DNA of 64,000 nt from the NCBI GenBank assembly GCA_030434875.1, contig JAUISW010000001.1:2925501-2989500 (forward strand), in the 5' to 3' direction. Made by a program: the position numbers and the translations under genes. Source of the DNA: Lachnospiraceae bacterium C1.1. Lineage in GTDB: Bacteria; Bacillota; Clostridia; Lachnospirales; Lachnospiraceae. Below, piece by piece: positions 1 to 8,055 of this stretch; position 1 is the first letter of the stretch; each line of letters starts with the position of its first letter. The notes under the pieces were generated by a model. The model saw nothing but the letters and a program-made list of their open reading frames with translations, had not been told where the DNA came from and did not search any database.

Positions 1-24
1 AATGTTTTTTGGGGCGAAATGAAC

Positions 25-64
25 ATAAAAAGGCGCTTCGGTAGGAACCGAAACGCCTTTGTTT
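25..64. terminator. Terminator hairpin, possibly bidirectional
   Basis: An inverted repeat (aaaggcgcttcggt / accgaaacgccttt) lies just beyond the stop of the leftward ROK kinase. It has A-rich flank on the left, giving a U-tract for the leftward transcript. Confidence 0.75.
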
Positions 65-125
65 ATTGAATGAAGTATACGATATTTTTTTATATTGTCA
101 AGCTGAAAAATTTGAAATGAGAATT

Positions 126-1085
126 TCAATTATCTTCTATCATAGCCAGTGCGCCATAAATATTCGAATCATCTCCAAGCGCAGCTTTTTTAAGCTCTAC
201 GGTGTTTCTGATCGAAGGCATACAGTATCTGTCAACTTCCGCAAGGATCTTCTCCATAAAGAAATCTCCGACTGCTTCCATTACTCCGCCACCGTAAACA
301 ACGATATCCGGACTAATGGTATTTATCATATTTCCGGTAGCGACAGCAAGGTAATGACATGCTCTGTCAACAGCCTCTAAAGTTACGGGATCCTTTGCAG
401 CGATCGCCTTCTTTAAATTCTTGCTCTTAAATACGCCATTTTCTATTGTATCCGAAAGCATATTTTTTCTTCCGCGGTTTGTCTGCTGCATGATATAAGC
501 ACTCATGCCCTTCTTACTGGAAAATGCCTCCAGGCATCCTCTCTGTCCACATCCGCAAAGAGGTCCCTCAGGATCGAGTATCATGTGTCCGTATTCTGCA
601 GCCTTGTATTTATTACCGGTAAAGAGCTTACCATCAAGGATCAAGCCTCCACCCATTCCCGTGCCTACAAAAAATCCGACAACATTTTTATAACCTTTAG
701 CAACGCCGTATTTATATTCTCCAAGAACACCGACATTAACATCATTTCCAATATAGAAAGGAATTCCCACTGCTTTTTCTATCGAGGATTTTATATCATA
801 ATTCTTCCAGGGCAGATTTGGTGAAGTGAGCACGATTCCCGCGCCCTGATCGATAACTCCCGGAGCTCCAGCAGCAATAGCCTTAAATTTAGATTTCTTG
901 ATATCAGAGTCCTTTATCATATCATTAACAACACTGATAATCACATTTTCAATGTTATTTACATCGTCTCCCATCTCCTTTGTTTTTTTCTTGAGACGAT
1001 AAACGATTTCCTTTTTTTCATTGAAAATTGCACCAAGAATTTTTGTTCCGCCGATATCCAGACAAATGTTATAAGATTCACCCAT
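126..1085 (-). CDS. ROK-family sugar kinase (glucokinase-like)
   Basis: This 319-aa protein probably phosphorylates glucose or a related hexose or amino sugar in the cytoplasm. The ATP-binding motif DIGGTK is at residues 10-15, the substrate and catalytic stretch GNDVN at 113-117, VGTGMGGG at 140-147, and the ROK zinc-binding segment EYGHM...CGCGQRGC at about 164-184. Length and motif order are normal for a full ROK enzyme. No DNA-binding domain precedes the kinase, so it is an enzyme rather than a NagC/XylR-type repressor. The start is supported by an AGGGAG sequence about 9 bases upstream. It stands alone, ending at a strong terminator. A decayed piece of a second copy of its 3' end lies at 51.1 kb. 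The exact sugar cannot be read from sequence. Confidence 0.9.
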   Translation of the reverse strand: MGESYNICLDIGGTKILGAIFNEKKEIVYRLKKKTKEMGDDVNNIENVIISVVNDMIKDSDIKKSKFKAIAAGAPGVIDQGAGIVLTSPNLPWKNYDIKSSIEKAVGIPFYIGNDVNVGVLGEYKYGVAKGYKNVVGFFVGTGMGGGLILDGKLFTGNKYKAAEYGHMILDPEGPLCGCGQRGCLEAFSSKKGMSAYIMQQTNRGRKNMLSDTIENGVFKSKNLKKAIAAKDPVTLEAVDRACHYLAVATGNMINTISPDIVVYGGGVMEAVGDFFMEKILAEVDRYCMPSIRNTVELKKAALGDDSNIYGALAMIEDN

Positions 1086-1255
1086 TATTCTGCTCCCTTC
1101 TCAGCTTTTCAGCATTGCATATAACTGGCTTCTTTATTATTATCGTTATTTTTCAGCTTTTTCTTAACCTTTTTACACTAAACATTATAACTTTTAACCG
1201 AACATAATTCTACAGTGCGGAGCATGCAAGCCGGGTTCAAGTGCCCCTTCCACGC

Positions 1256-1287
1256 AAAAAAAGAGCAGCTAAAAGCTGCTCTTTTTT
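1256..1287 (-). terminator. Terminator of tRNA-Leu
   Basis: Perfect stem agagcagct/agctgctct followed on the leftward strand by a T-run, placed directly after the tRNA 3' end. Confidence 0.85.
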
Positions 1288-1289
1288 AG

Positions 1290-1373
1290 TGCGGAAGGCG
1301 GGACTTGAACCCGCACAACATTGCTGTCACAAGATCCTTAGTCTTGCTCGTCTGCCAGTTCCGACACTTCCGC
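1290..1373 (-). tRNA. tRNA-Leu (anticodon AAG, reads CUU)
   Basis: The reverse complement folds as a class II tRNA of 84 nt. The acceptor pair is GCGGAAG/CTTCCGC with discriminator A. The anticodon stem CAAGA/TCTTG encloses the loop CTAAGGA, giving anticodon AAG. There is a long variable arm, and the T arm GCGGG-TTCAAGT-CCCGC. CCA is not encoded. A terminator follows immediately. Confidence 0.95.
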
Positions 1374-1440
1374 GTGCCTATCTATAATACTAAAAGCTGA
1401 CAGATTTTGCAAGTACTTTTTTCAAATTTTTTTATTTTTT

Positions 1441-1902
1441 TCAGGCTTCCTTCCCGCCTCTTCTGAAAATAGTCCTGAAGATAAGACGTGTCAGCGGACC
1501 TGCAATTATAAACTGCATTCCATAAGCAGCCGGAAGATTCAAAGCCCATGTCTGGGCATAGGTTCCAAGGCTCGGTGTCTTAAAAAGGAATGTAGCGATA
1601 AGGCTCATGATCGGGCACATCAGCGCACAGATGCAGAATGAGATCGCATAGGTTATAAACTGAGGTCTGTCTGTAGGCTTCATAAATGAAAAAGCCAGCA
1701 TGGGTGCGATACGTCCTACAACGAAAAGTTCAAGGATGACCGCTATAGGCCACATGATCTTAAGCTCACTGAAAGCCATAATAAATACAGCATTTGTGCA
1801 TCCGCCCATGTTAACGGAAATGTTATAGCATATCATTCCATAAACCATTACGAAAGCCATGATCAGAGTAAAGACAACATTTTCAAGTTTTGTTTTAGGC
1901 AT
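1441..1902 (-). CDS. DUF2798-family membrane protein
   Basis: This 153-aa protein consists almost entirely of hydrophobic segments, with about four predicted membrane helices (near residues 8-30, 45-70, 83-110 and 120-145). The pattern, including the pairs NMGG and P-T-D-RPQF-Y, fits the DUF2798 family, whose function is not established. It is monocistronic, with a terminator-like hairpin upstream and the tRNA-Leu downstream. It may be a small transporter or an envelope protein; nothing in the context decides. Confidence 0.7.
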   Translation of the reverse strand: MPKTKLENVVFTLIMAFVMVYGMICYNISVNMGGCTNAVFIMAFSELKIMWPIAVILELFVVGRIAPMLAFSFMKPTDRPQFITYAISFCICALMCPIMSLIATFLFKTPSLGTYAQTWALNLPAAYGMQFIIAGPLTRLIFRTIFRRGGKEA

Positions 1903-1952
1903 TTAAAACTTCCTCCCAATAAATAAATTTCCTTTGTAATTTTCCTATACAG

Positions 1953-1990
1953 CAAAAAAAGGACCGAGAAACTTTCGTCTCGATCCTTAT
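1953..1990 (-). terminator. Terminator of the thiamine operon (or leader hairpin of the DUF2798 gene)
   Basis: On the leftward strand a stem (aaggatcgagac / ctcggtcctt, imperfect) ends in a run of seven T. It lies 165 bp after tenA and 50 bp before the DUF2798 start. Confidence 0.65.
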
Positions 1991-2156
1991 ATCTGCGACT
2001 ACCATTAATTAATTATATCCTATCATAAAAACACATAATTCGTAAGCGGCAATTAGGACATCATCCGTTTTTCGTCCATTTTCCGACGATTTTCTTTTCC
2101 CGAAAAACTTTTTTCGGTAAATAGCTCTGTTTTCAGCTGTTGGCAGGATTGGAATT

Positions 2157-2822
2157 TCAGCATTTTTCATAATCATACAGTTCGTCCCAAAATAAATTTT
2201 CATATCTTGCGCAGGAATTGAATATATCCGAAAGTCTATCCCGCTCTCTGCTGTCTAACCCGTCCATTTTTTTATCCAGAAATTCTATCCATTTGCAGTT
2301 TGTCTCAATATATCCCTCACTTCTGTAGGAGTCAAACCAATGCTTATATGGTGAGTTTTTTATTTCTTCAGGATATTTTTCCGTGAATTTTTCTGCTATA
2401 TATGCGTACACCCATGAACATTGCAGCAGTGCAGTAAGTCCGGCAGCTATCCCGTTTTCTTCAAGCTTCTTTCTCATATAGGCAACATATTCGAGGATTA
2501 CGGTAGACCTTACACAGCTCGAAATCTCATCTTCCGTAATGCCTGTTTTTTCCAGATTTGGACGGTGTACTCTGACCAGTTCGCTCTTTGTCTCCGAAAT
2601 GATTTCAGTTAAAAAAGCCAAAAGTTCTTCATCCTCAGTATAGCCCTGCATCATTTCCAGAATTTCTATATAATCCTTAAGATAAAGAAAATCCTGCAGC
2701 ATGTAATTTCGAAAAAGCTCTGCATCCAGAATTCCCTCTGCCATTTCTGTTACAAATTTTTTATTTACGGCCTCGTCCCAGAGTTTCTCTGCTCTTTCAA
2801 AGAGTATATCCGACAATTTCAT
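2157..2822 (-). CDS. tenA: TenA-family thiaminase II (aminopyrimidine aminohydrolase)
   Basis: This 221-aa protein should hydrolyse amino-HMP from degraded thiamine to HMP, feeding ThiD. Asp44, Tyr47 and Cys135 stand at the same residue numbers as in Bacillus subtilis TenA, where Asp44 and Cys135 belong to the active site. A C-terminal YENLFW segment carries the usual Glu region. It is the last gene of the leftward thi operon, 14 bp after the methyltransferase gene. Its presence without thiC or thiG in the cluster points to salvage rather than de novo synthesis. It is presumably controlled by the TPP riboswitch far upstream. Confidence 0.9.
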   Translation of the reverse strand: MKLSDILFERAEKLWDEAVNKKFVTEMAEGILDAELFRNYMLQDFLYLKDYIEILEMMQGYTEDEELLAFLTEIISETKSELVRVHRPNLEKTGITEDEISSCVRSTVILEYVAYMRKKLEENGIAAGLTALLQCSWVYAYIAEKFTEKYPEEIKNSPYKHWFDSYRSEGYIETNCKWIEFLDKKMDGLDSRERDRLSDIFNSCARYENLFWDELYDYEKC

Positions 2823-2836
2823 ATATCCGTTTCCTC

Positions 2837-3538
2837 TTATTTATCAGCTATTATGGCAACGTATCCGCCACTCTTATAACCCTCTGAAACCTCTTCAGCC
2901 TCTTCATTTGTATAGAGAGGATTCTTTACTAATGTCTGGTAAAAATCAAATTTAGTTACTCCAAGCTCTTTTAAGATATTGATCTTTTCCTCCGTAGAAT
3001 GCCATACTCCGGAGCTCGCCAGTTCAAGCGGGTAAGGAAGTTCCGGCATTGTTCCTTTAAGATACTCATGATCATAAGTATTCAGGCTCTTTCCAAGAAG
3101 ATACATAAATCCAAATGCGCTCTCTTTCGGAACATCAAAAAGAATAAGTTTACCGCCCTGTTTTAATGCACGAAGGCTTTTTTCATATATGGGTTTTAAG
3201 TTCTCCATATAGCTGGAGCTTCCGTTGAAATAAATAATGTCATAAGTATTTTCCGGAAGATCAATTTCTTCTATAACTCCATATTTAATGATATTGACAC
3301 CGCGCTTTTCAGCGATCCTTCCCATATCCTCCGACGGCTCAATACCTTCGATATTACTGCTGTCTACAAAGCTCTCAAAAAGTCCGCTGCCGCAGCCTAC
3401 CGATAAAAGTTTTTTCCCTGAAATATCTCCAAGTGCTTTTTTATAAAGTCTGAGTTCACTTGTAAAAAGGTTCTCATTTTTCATGAACCACTCATCATAC
3501 TTGTCAGCGTAACCATCAAATTTCTCTTTCTTTTCCAT
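2837..3538 (-). CDS. Class I SAM-dependent methyltransferase in the thi operon
   Basis: A 233-aa Rossmann methyltransferase. Motif I LLSVGCGSGLFE is at about residues 44-55, an acidic pair follows in GIEPSEDMG, and a motif-IV-like stretch YDIIYFNGSSS comes later. The stop is one base from the start of the neighbouring thiD (upstream in transcription), so the two are co-transcribed and probably translationally coupled. The substrate is unknown. Position between thiD and tenA suggests action on a thiamine-related pyrimidine or thiazole, or detoxification of a thiamine analogue, but that is inference from context only. Confidence 0.8.
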   Translation of the reverse strand: MEKKEKFDGYADKYDEWFMKNENLFTSELRLYKKALGDISGKKLLSVGCGSGLFESFVDSSNIEGIEPSEDMGRIAEKRGVNIIKYGVIEEIDLPENTYDIIYFNGSSSYMENLKPIYEKSLRALKQGGKLILFDVPKESAFGFMYLLGKSLNTYDHEYLKGTMPELPYPLELASSGVWHSTEEKINILKELGVTKFDFYQTLVKNPLYTNEEAEEVSEGYKSGGYVAIIADK

Positions 3539-3539
3539 T

Positions 3540-4340
3540 TCATTCTCCTCTATTTAAAATTGCAAAATTATGTGCCATAGGTCCTGAGCCTTTTCCCAGA
3601 TCAAGCATTGCTGCAAGCGCTCCGGAAAGGTAAGCCTTTGCCAGCTCGACAGACTCAGACAGACTATAGCCCTTTGCAAGATTCGAGGCGATGGCGCTTG
3701 AAAGTGTACAACCGGTTCCATGCGTATTGGGATTATTAATTCTTTGTCCCTTAAACCATTTAAATCCCTGGTCATCTCCGCAATATAAAACATCATTGGC
3801 ATCATTGATCCTGTGTCCGCCCTTTACCAAAGCCGCACAGCCGTAACGCTCAAAAAGGATCCCGGCAGCTTTTTCCATTGCTGCTTCATCCTCTATTTTC
3901 ATTCCGCTTAATATCTCCGCTTCCGGAATGTTTGGTGTTATTACGGTCGCAATAGGCAGGAGTTTTGTCTTTAAGGCTTCCACTGCATCTTCTTCTATGA
4001 GCCTTGCTCCGCTGGTCGCAACCATTACAGGATCAACTACGATATTTTTTGCTTCGTATTTTTTAAGTTTCTCCGCTATAAGCTCTATCAAGCCTGTGGA
4101 TGAAACCATCCCGATCTTAACTGCATCCGGAAAAATATCCTCAAATACAGCATCTATCTGCTCTCCAAGGAATTCCGGAGATGCTTCCAATATGTCTCTT
4201 ACGCCGGTCGTATTTTGTGCAGTGAGGGCTGTTATCGCACTCATTGCATAAACTCCATTCATGGTCATCGTTTTGATGTCCGCCTGTATACCGGCGCCTC
4301 CGCAGGAATCAGATCCTGCGATCGTCAATGCTTTTCTCAT
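3540..4340 (-). CDS. thiD: Hydroxymethylpyrimidine / phosphomethylpyrimidine kinase
   Basis: A 266-aa ribokinase-fold enzyme that phosphorylates HMP and then HMP-P to HMP-PP. The substrate loop GSDSCGGAGIQAD is near residues 9-21. The anion hole and catalytic Asp motif NTHGTGCTLSSAIA is near residue 205, and VVDPVMVATSG is in the middle. AGGAG lies 8 bases before the ATG. It sits between a HAD phosphatase gene and the methyltransferase gene in the riboswitch-controlled operon. Confidence 0.95.
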   Translation of the reverse strand: MRKALTIAGSDSCGGAGIQADIKTMTMNGVYAMSAITALTAQNTTGVRDILEASPEFLGEQIDAVFEDIFPDAVKIGMVSSTGLIELIAEKLKKYEAKNIVVDPVMVATSGARLIEEDAVEALKTKLLPIATVITPNIPEAEILSGMKIEDEAAMEKAAGILFERYGCAALVKGGHRINDANDVLYCGDDQGFKWFKGQRINNPNTHGTGCTLSSAIASNLAKGYSLSESVELAKAYLSGALAAMLDLGKGSGPMAHNFAILNRGE

Positions 4341-4430
4341 TTTTGTCTCCTTTCAATAAGTTCATTTCAAAGCATTTACCTTTTATATAGCGACTGAAGG
4401 TGGTGCCCCCAGTCAGCCGCTTATCTGCAG

Positions 4431-5081
4431 TCAGAAAATAGAAGCAAAGTCCCGTATATAAATTTCTGCTGCTTCTTCAAGTCCCGTCTGGTCAGCTTCT
4501 CCGTTTGCATCATATACCCCGACTGTGTGATAGCCGGCTTGGGCAGCCGTTTTAAGGGCATAAAGAGAATCTTCAAAAACACATACTTCTTCTCTTTTTA
4601 AGCCCATCGACTTTGCCGCCGCATCATATATTTCCGGAGAATGTTTACTTGAACCGATCTCGGAACTGGTGAAGATCTTATCTATAAACTTAAGAATGCC
4701 GTTTCTCGAAAGTGCCCTCTCTACATGCTCTCTCGGACTCGAGGTCGCCGCCGTGATCTTAACCCCGGCTTCTTCAAGACTTTCAAGCAGTTTATCTGCT
4801 CCTGTCTTAATCTCAACCTCATAAAAATAAAAATCCTCGAGCATTTTTGAGATCCCTTCCGATATTTCTTCAGCCGGCATCTCAGGCAGATAATGGCTTT
4901 TGATATATTCGGCTCCGTCTTCCATACTCATTGAAAAAAGTATTTCCGAGAGACCGCTTTCAGCCTCTTTCCCTTTAGCCCTTAAATATCTGACTCCAAG
5001 ATCCTTCCAGATTATCATCGAGTCTAAAAGCACTCCATCTATATCAAAAATTATGCCCTTGATATCTTTTCCAAAATTCAT
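4431..5081 (-). CDS. HAD-family phosphatase (beta-phosphoglucomutase-like subclass)
   Basis: A 216-aa HAD hydrolase with motif I FDIDGVLLDS (residues 12-21), a motif II region TAATSSPREH, Lys in SSKHSPEIYD, and motif IV VFEDSLYAL. The helical cap is inserted between motif I and II. The start overlaps the thiE stop by four bases (ATGA), so translation is coupled. In thi operons such enzymes are candidates for thiamine-phosphate phosphatase. That role is inferred, since a sugar-phosphate substrate would give the same motifs. A 90-bp gap with a small hairpin separates it from thiD. Confidence 0.8.
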   Translation of the reverse strand: MNFGKDIKGIIFDIDGVLLDSMIIWKDLGVRYLRAKGKEAESGLSEILFSMSMEDGAEYIKSHYLPEMPAEEISEGISKMLEDFYFYEVEIKTGADKLLESLEEAGVKITAATSSPREHVERALSRNGILKFIDKIFTSSEIGSSKHSPEIYDAAAKSMGLKREEVCVFEDSLYALKTAAQAGYHTVGVYDANGEADQTGLEEAAEIYIRDFASIF

Positions 5082-5719
5082 TTAACTGTTTCCTCAGTGA
5101 TCTTTTTAAGCTCAGCAGTCGCTTTTTTAATATCTGACTGCGCATATATCGCACTAATTACCGCAATACCGCATATACCACTTCCGGCGAGTTCCAGAGT
5201 ATTTTCCTTTGTGATCCCGCCTATGGCTACAACAGGTATCGACACTGCTTCACAGATAGCCTTTAATGTATCATAGGAAACATCATCGGCATCATCTTTT
5301 GACCCTGTCGGAAATACTGCGCCAACTCCCAGATAATCTGCTCCTTCTTTCTCTGCCAGAAGAGCCTGCTCTACGGTCTGTGCAGAAACTCCTAGTATTT
5401 TGTCCGGACCTATTGCAGCCCTTACATCCCCGGCTTCCATATCGCTCTGCCCCACATGAACACCATCCGCATTCATTCTTACAGCTATATCCACGTTATC
5501 ATTTACGATAAAAGGAACTCCGTATTCTCCTGCCATTTTCTGGAGTTCTACAGCTTCTTCATAGAATTTATCATCATCAAGTTCTTTTTCCCTCAGCTGC
5601 AAAAAAGTAACTCCACCGTCAAGACTCTCCCTTACAACATCATAAAGGGTCCTGTCGCCAAGCCAGTGCCTGTCTGTAACTGCATATAAAAGCAGTTTTT
5701 CTTCAAGTTTATCCTTCAT
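5078..5719 (-). CDS. thiE: Thiamine-phosphate synthase
   Basis: A TIM-barrel enzyme joining HMP-PP and hydroxyethylthiazole phosphate to thiamine phosphate. An upstream in-frame ATG at 5791 would run 62 bases into thiM. The ATG at 5719 is preferred because AAGGAAG lies six bases before it and the protein then begins in the usual way (MKDKLEEKLLLYAVTDRHW), giving 213 aa. Conserved stretches include FLQLREKE, VNDNVDIA, DGVHVGQSD, GVGAVFPTGSK and VVAIGGI. The stop overlaps the HAD start, and thiM ends 10 bp upstream. Confidence 0.93.
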   Translation of the reverse strand: MKDKLEEKLLLYAVTDRHWLGDRTLYDVVRESLDGGVTFLQLREKELDDDKFYEEAVELQKMAGEYGVPFIVNDNVDIAVRMNADGVHVGQSDMEAGDVRAAIGPDKILGVSAQTVEQALLAEKEGADYLGVGAVFPTGSKDDADDVSYDTLKAICEAVSIPVVAIGGITKENTLELAGSGICGIAVISAIYAQSDIKKATAELKKITEETVK

Positions 5720-5729
5720 AATTACTTCC

Positions 5730-6551
5730 TTATCTGATCTCGTATTTTGCGCCCTTGTCGAGGGTTTCTGCATCCATATGATAAATTGCATCTATTATGC
5801 GGTTTCTGTAGGTGGAATTTCCGTCCCCCTCCTGCATTCTTTCGAATCCTATTTCTCCAGCAAGTCCCATAGTGCATACCGCAGCTGCCGCAGCCTCACA
5901 GACAGAATCCGGATTAGCCACTGCAAAAGCCGTCATCAGGCCTGAAAGCTGGCATCCGGTTCCGGTGATCCTTCCCATTTCAGCTTTACCATTCCTTATT
6001 ACAAAGCATTTTTCTCCGTCTGTTACAAGGTCGATCGCACCTGTTATAGCTATAACTGCTCCTGTTTTTTGGGCAAGATCTTTTGCAAATTTAACAGCGC
6101 TGTCGAGATTTTCTTCATTTACCGCATCCGCAATATCAGCATCCACTCCTTTGGTCGTACCGCTGCCAAAAGCAATAGTCTTTATCTCGGAGATATTTCC
6201 TCTGATAATATTGAATTTTACCTTTTCAATAAGACCCAGAGCCGTATTCGTACGAAGTGCCGAAGCTCCTGCCCCTACAGGATCCAACAAAACAATGTGA
6301 CCAAGCTCGTTTGCCTTTTTGCCTGCACGATACATTCCTTCGATACTGCTCTTATTAAGTGTTCCGATATTGATATTAAGTCCGCCGCAGATGCTTGTGA
6401 TATCCTCCACATCATCGGGCTCATCCGACATGATCGGACTCCCGCCGCATGCAAGCAATACATTTGCCACATCATTAACTGTCACATAATTTGTTATATT
6501 ATGTACCAGCGGCTGTTTTTCCCTAACATTTTCCACATATTTCCCTAGCAT
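5730..6551 (-). CDS. thiM: Hydroxyethylthiazole kinase
   Basis: A 273-aa ribokinase-fold kinase that salvages thiazole. The family hallmarks HNITNYVTVNDVANVLLA, SPIMSDEPDDVED and DPVGAGAS are present, with GTGCQLSGL carrying the ATP-site and catalytic region. It is the first gene after the TPP riboswitch and its terminator, so it is directly controlled by TPP. With thiE and thiD it forms a complete salvage route from thiazole and HMP to thiamine phosphate. Confidence 0.95.
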   Translation of the reverse strand: MLGKYVENVREKQPLVHNITNYVTVNDVANVLLACGGSPIMSDEPDDVEDITSICGGLNINIGTLNKSSIEGMYRAGKKANELGHIVLLDPVGAGASALRTNTALGLIEKVKFNIIRGNISEIKTIAFGSGTTKGVDADIADAVNEENLDSAVKFAKDLAQKTGAVIAITGAIDLVTDGEKCFVIRNGKAEMGRITGTGCQLSGLMTAFAVANPDSVCEAAAAAVCTMGLAGEIGFERMQEGDGNSTYRNRIIDAIYHMDAETLDKGAKYEIR

Positions 6552-6610
6552 ACATTTCCTCCTGAAATTCCGGGGGCTCCCTGCACCTGACTCTGACAGT
6601 AAAATTTAAA

Positions 6611-6650
6611 ATTAAAAAAGCAGATATGCCGTGTAGACATATCTGCCGGT
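6611..6650 (-). terminator. Expression-platform terminator of the TPP riboswitch
   Basis: Nine-base perfect stem (gcagatatg / catatctgc) followed on the leftward strand by TTTTTTAA. It lies 35 bases after the aptamer and 60 bases before thiM, which fits transcriptional attenuation. Confidence 0.85.
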
Positions 6651-6682
6651 TATCTGTTTTCCATAAAACAGCGAGCTTCAAT

Positions 6683-6773
6683 AATATCCCTACGTTGGCA
6701 TTACCCAAATCAGGTTACGGGTCCGAAAGTTTGCTTTCGTTCTCAGCCTGCCAGCGCAAGCTCCCCATTTGTC
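6683..6773 (-). promoter_or_regulatory. TPP (THI-box) riboswitch
   Basis: The reverse complement shows the aptamer landmarks in order: ggggagc, the GCTGAGA pyrimidine-sensor helix region, a variable P3 stem (cgaaagcaaactttcg), then ACCTGATTTGGGTAATGCCA and CGTAGGGA closing P1. The order and sequence match the THI element closely. It precedes thiM and a terminator, so binding of TPP should reduce expression of the whole salvage operon. Confidence 0.95.
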
Positions 6774-6847
6774 ACGTTCTATAATATTCCCATTGCTCCG
6801 ATTATGCAAGTCTTTCTTGGATAATTGTATATAAACCTGTACTTTAT

Positions 6848-6994
6848 GTTACTGTTCACACGCTTTCAGCGTGCTCCAGTAACGGGTTTTGCCATTTAAG
6901 ATTGCCTACGGCAATGGGCAAAACCCAGTGTTCAGTCAGAGTTATTGTGGCATAACTGCGCAGCGGAGTGCGCAGTTTGCCTGTGAACAGTAAC
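6848..6994. repeat. 147-bp palindromic element with 13-bp terminal inverted repeats
   Basis: The ends gttactgttcaca and tgtgaacagtaac are perfect inverted repeats. The inside contains further stems (cacgctttcagcgtg, gggttttgcc/ggcaaaaccc, aactgcgcagc/gtgcgcagttt). There is no open frame. The layout resembles a MITE or REP-like element. A similar motif (gtaactgttcagg...cctgaacagttac) occurs at 50,245. Between this element and the AraC gene (6995-7157) I see only a possible promoter and the hairpin listed next. Confidence 0.6.
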
Positions 6995-7091
6995 TACTTT
7001 ATCACAAATTACCCCAAAATATATATTTTGAGTCTTCTCATCAAAAACTATAATTGACTGACGCATGAATTTATATTAAGATTAAAAAATA

Positions 7092-7133
7092 AAGGACGAC
7101 GAAGTCTCATTGGCTTCGTTGTCCTTTTTTATT
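7092..7133 (+). terminator. Terminator-like leader hairpin before the AraC gene
   Basis: Stem aaggacgacgaag / cttcgttgtcctt followed by TTTT, 25 bases before the AraC start. No rightward gene precedes it within 600 bp, so it may attenuate the AraC transcript. A possible promoter (TTGACT, 17 bases, TAAGAT) begins near 7053. Confidence 0.5.
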
Positions 7134-7157
7134 TTTAAGAAGAAGGAGAAATAAAAG

Positions 7158-7964
7158 ATGAATCCGATCCAGCCATATTTTGCATTAAGCGCTAACCGAT
7201 ATTTTAAAAAAGAACTGGCTCAGCATGGTATCGCTCACCTTTATGAATATACATGCGAATTGTCAGATGAACAGTCCATCTTTGCAATTCCGGACGGATG
7301 CATCGATATCCTTTTTGATGAGACTGATCCGGCAATAGCACCATATGCTGCCGGAAGTGTGCTTAGAGGAGAAAAGATCAAGATAATGAAGGGACATAAA
7401 TATTTCGGAATACGTTTTGTTCCGGGAGTTGTTCCGGATATTCTTGATGGACGTTTTTCTGATTTTCTGAATAATCAGATCAACCTTACTGACTGCAGTA
7501 TTGATAAAAGTCTCGCTGAAAAAATAAATGCATCAAAAAATTTTACTGATAAAGTTAATTCATTTTTTTCTGTCTATAATATAAAAAACAAACCAAAATG
7601 GAAGGACAGCAGATATGATATCTATGGCTATATACGAAAGCAGATTCTTGCCGAAAAAGGGCTTGTAAAAGTTTCTGACCTCGAAAGAGAAAGTGGCTAT
7701 ACCAGCCGCTATATCAATAAACTTTTTAATGAATTTTTAGGGATCTCGCCGAAGACTTATGCCCAGATCATACGCTTCCAATGCACGATCGATCATATGA
7801 ATCACGATACGGATATTTCATTTTCTAATATCTCCGCTGAACACGGTTATTACGATCAGGCCCAGTTTACCAGAGATTTTAAGAAATATGCTCTCTCTAC
7901 ACCGGGCGCCTATCGTTCCGTACTTCAAAAGAGCGGCTATATCAATAAGTTTATGTATTTTTGA
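7158..7964 (+). CDS. AraC-family transcriptional regulator
   Basis: A 268-aa protein. The N-terminal half (about residues 1-150), with the motif FAIPDGCIDILF and GIRFVPG, matches the DUF6597-type sensor domain found in AraC regulators. Residues about 155-260 form the double helix-turn-helix (LVKVSDLERESGYTSRYINKLFNE, then the second helix pair ending QFTRDFKKYALSTPGAYR). AGAAGGAG stands about 8 bases before the ATG. It is transcribed toward the convergent APC permease operon. Whether it controls that operon or the thi operon is unknown. Confidence 0.85.
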   Translation: MNPIQPYFALSANRYFKKELAQHGIAHLYEYTCELSDEQSIFAIPDGCIDILFDETDPAIAPYAAGSVLRGEKIKIMKGHKYFGIRFVPGVVPDILDGRFSDFLNNQINLTDCSIDKSLAEKINASKNFTDKVNSFFSVYNIKNKPKWKDSRYDIYGYIRKQILAEKGLVKVSDLERESGYTSRYINKLFNEFLGISPKTYAQIIRFQCTIDHMNHDTDISFSNISAEHGYYDQAQFTRDFKKYALSTPGAYRSVLQKSGYINKFMYF

Positions 7965-8013
7965 GATCATGAATTTTCCCACCGGCCGACTCAAAATCTT
8001 TCCAGTGCATGTC

Positions 8014-8046
8014 AAAAGCCCCCGCATTTTTACCGCGGAGGCTTTA
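8014..8046. terminator. Convergent terminator between AraC gene and APC permease gene
   Basis: GC-rich stem (agcccccgc / gcggaggct, one mismatch) with A/T tracts on both sides, in the 90-bp space where the two transcripts meet. Confidence 0.7.
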
Positions 8047-8055
8047 TAAATACTG

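Noticed and set aside
1228..1256. tRNA 3'-end-like text on the plus strand (ccgggttcaagtgccccttc)
   Set aside because: There is no matching 5' half upstream. It may be a remnant related to the nearby tRNA-Leu, but it is not a tRNA gene.
2009..2203. 64-codon leftward frame past the end of tenA
   Set aside because: It overlaps the tenA 3' end in another frame, has no ribosome binding site and runs into the terminator region.
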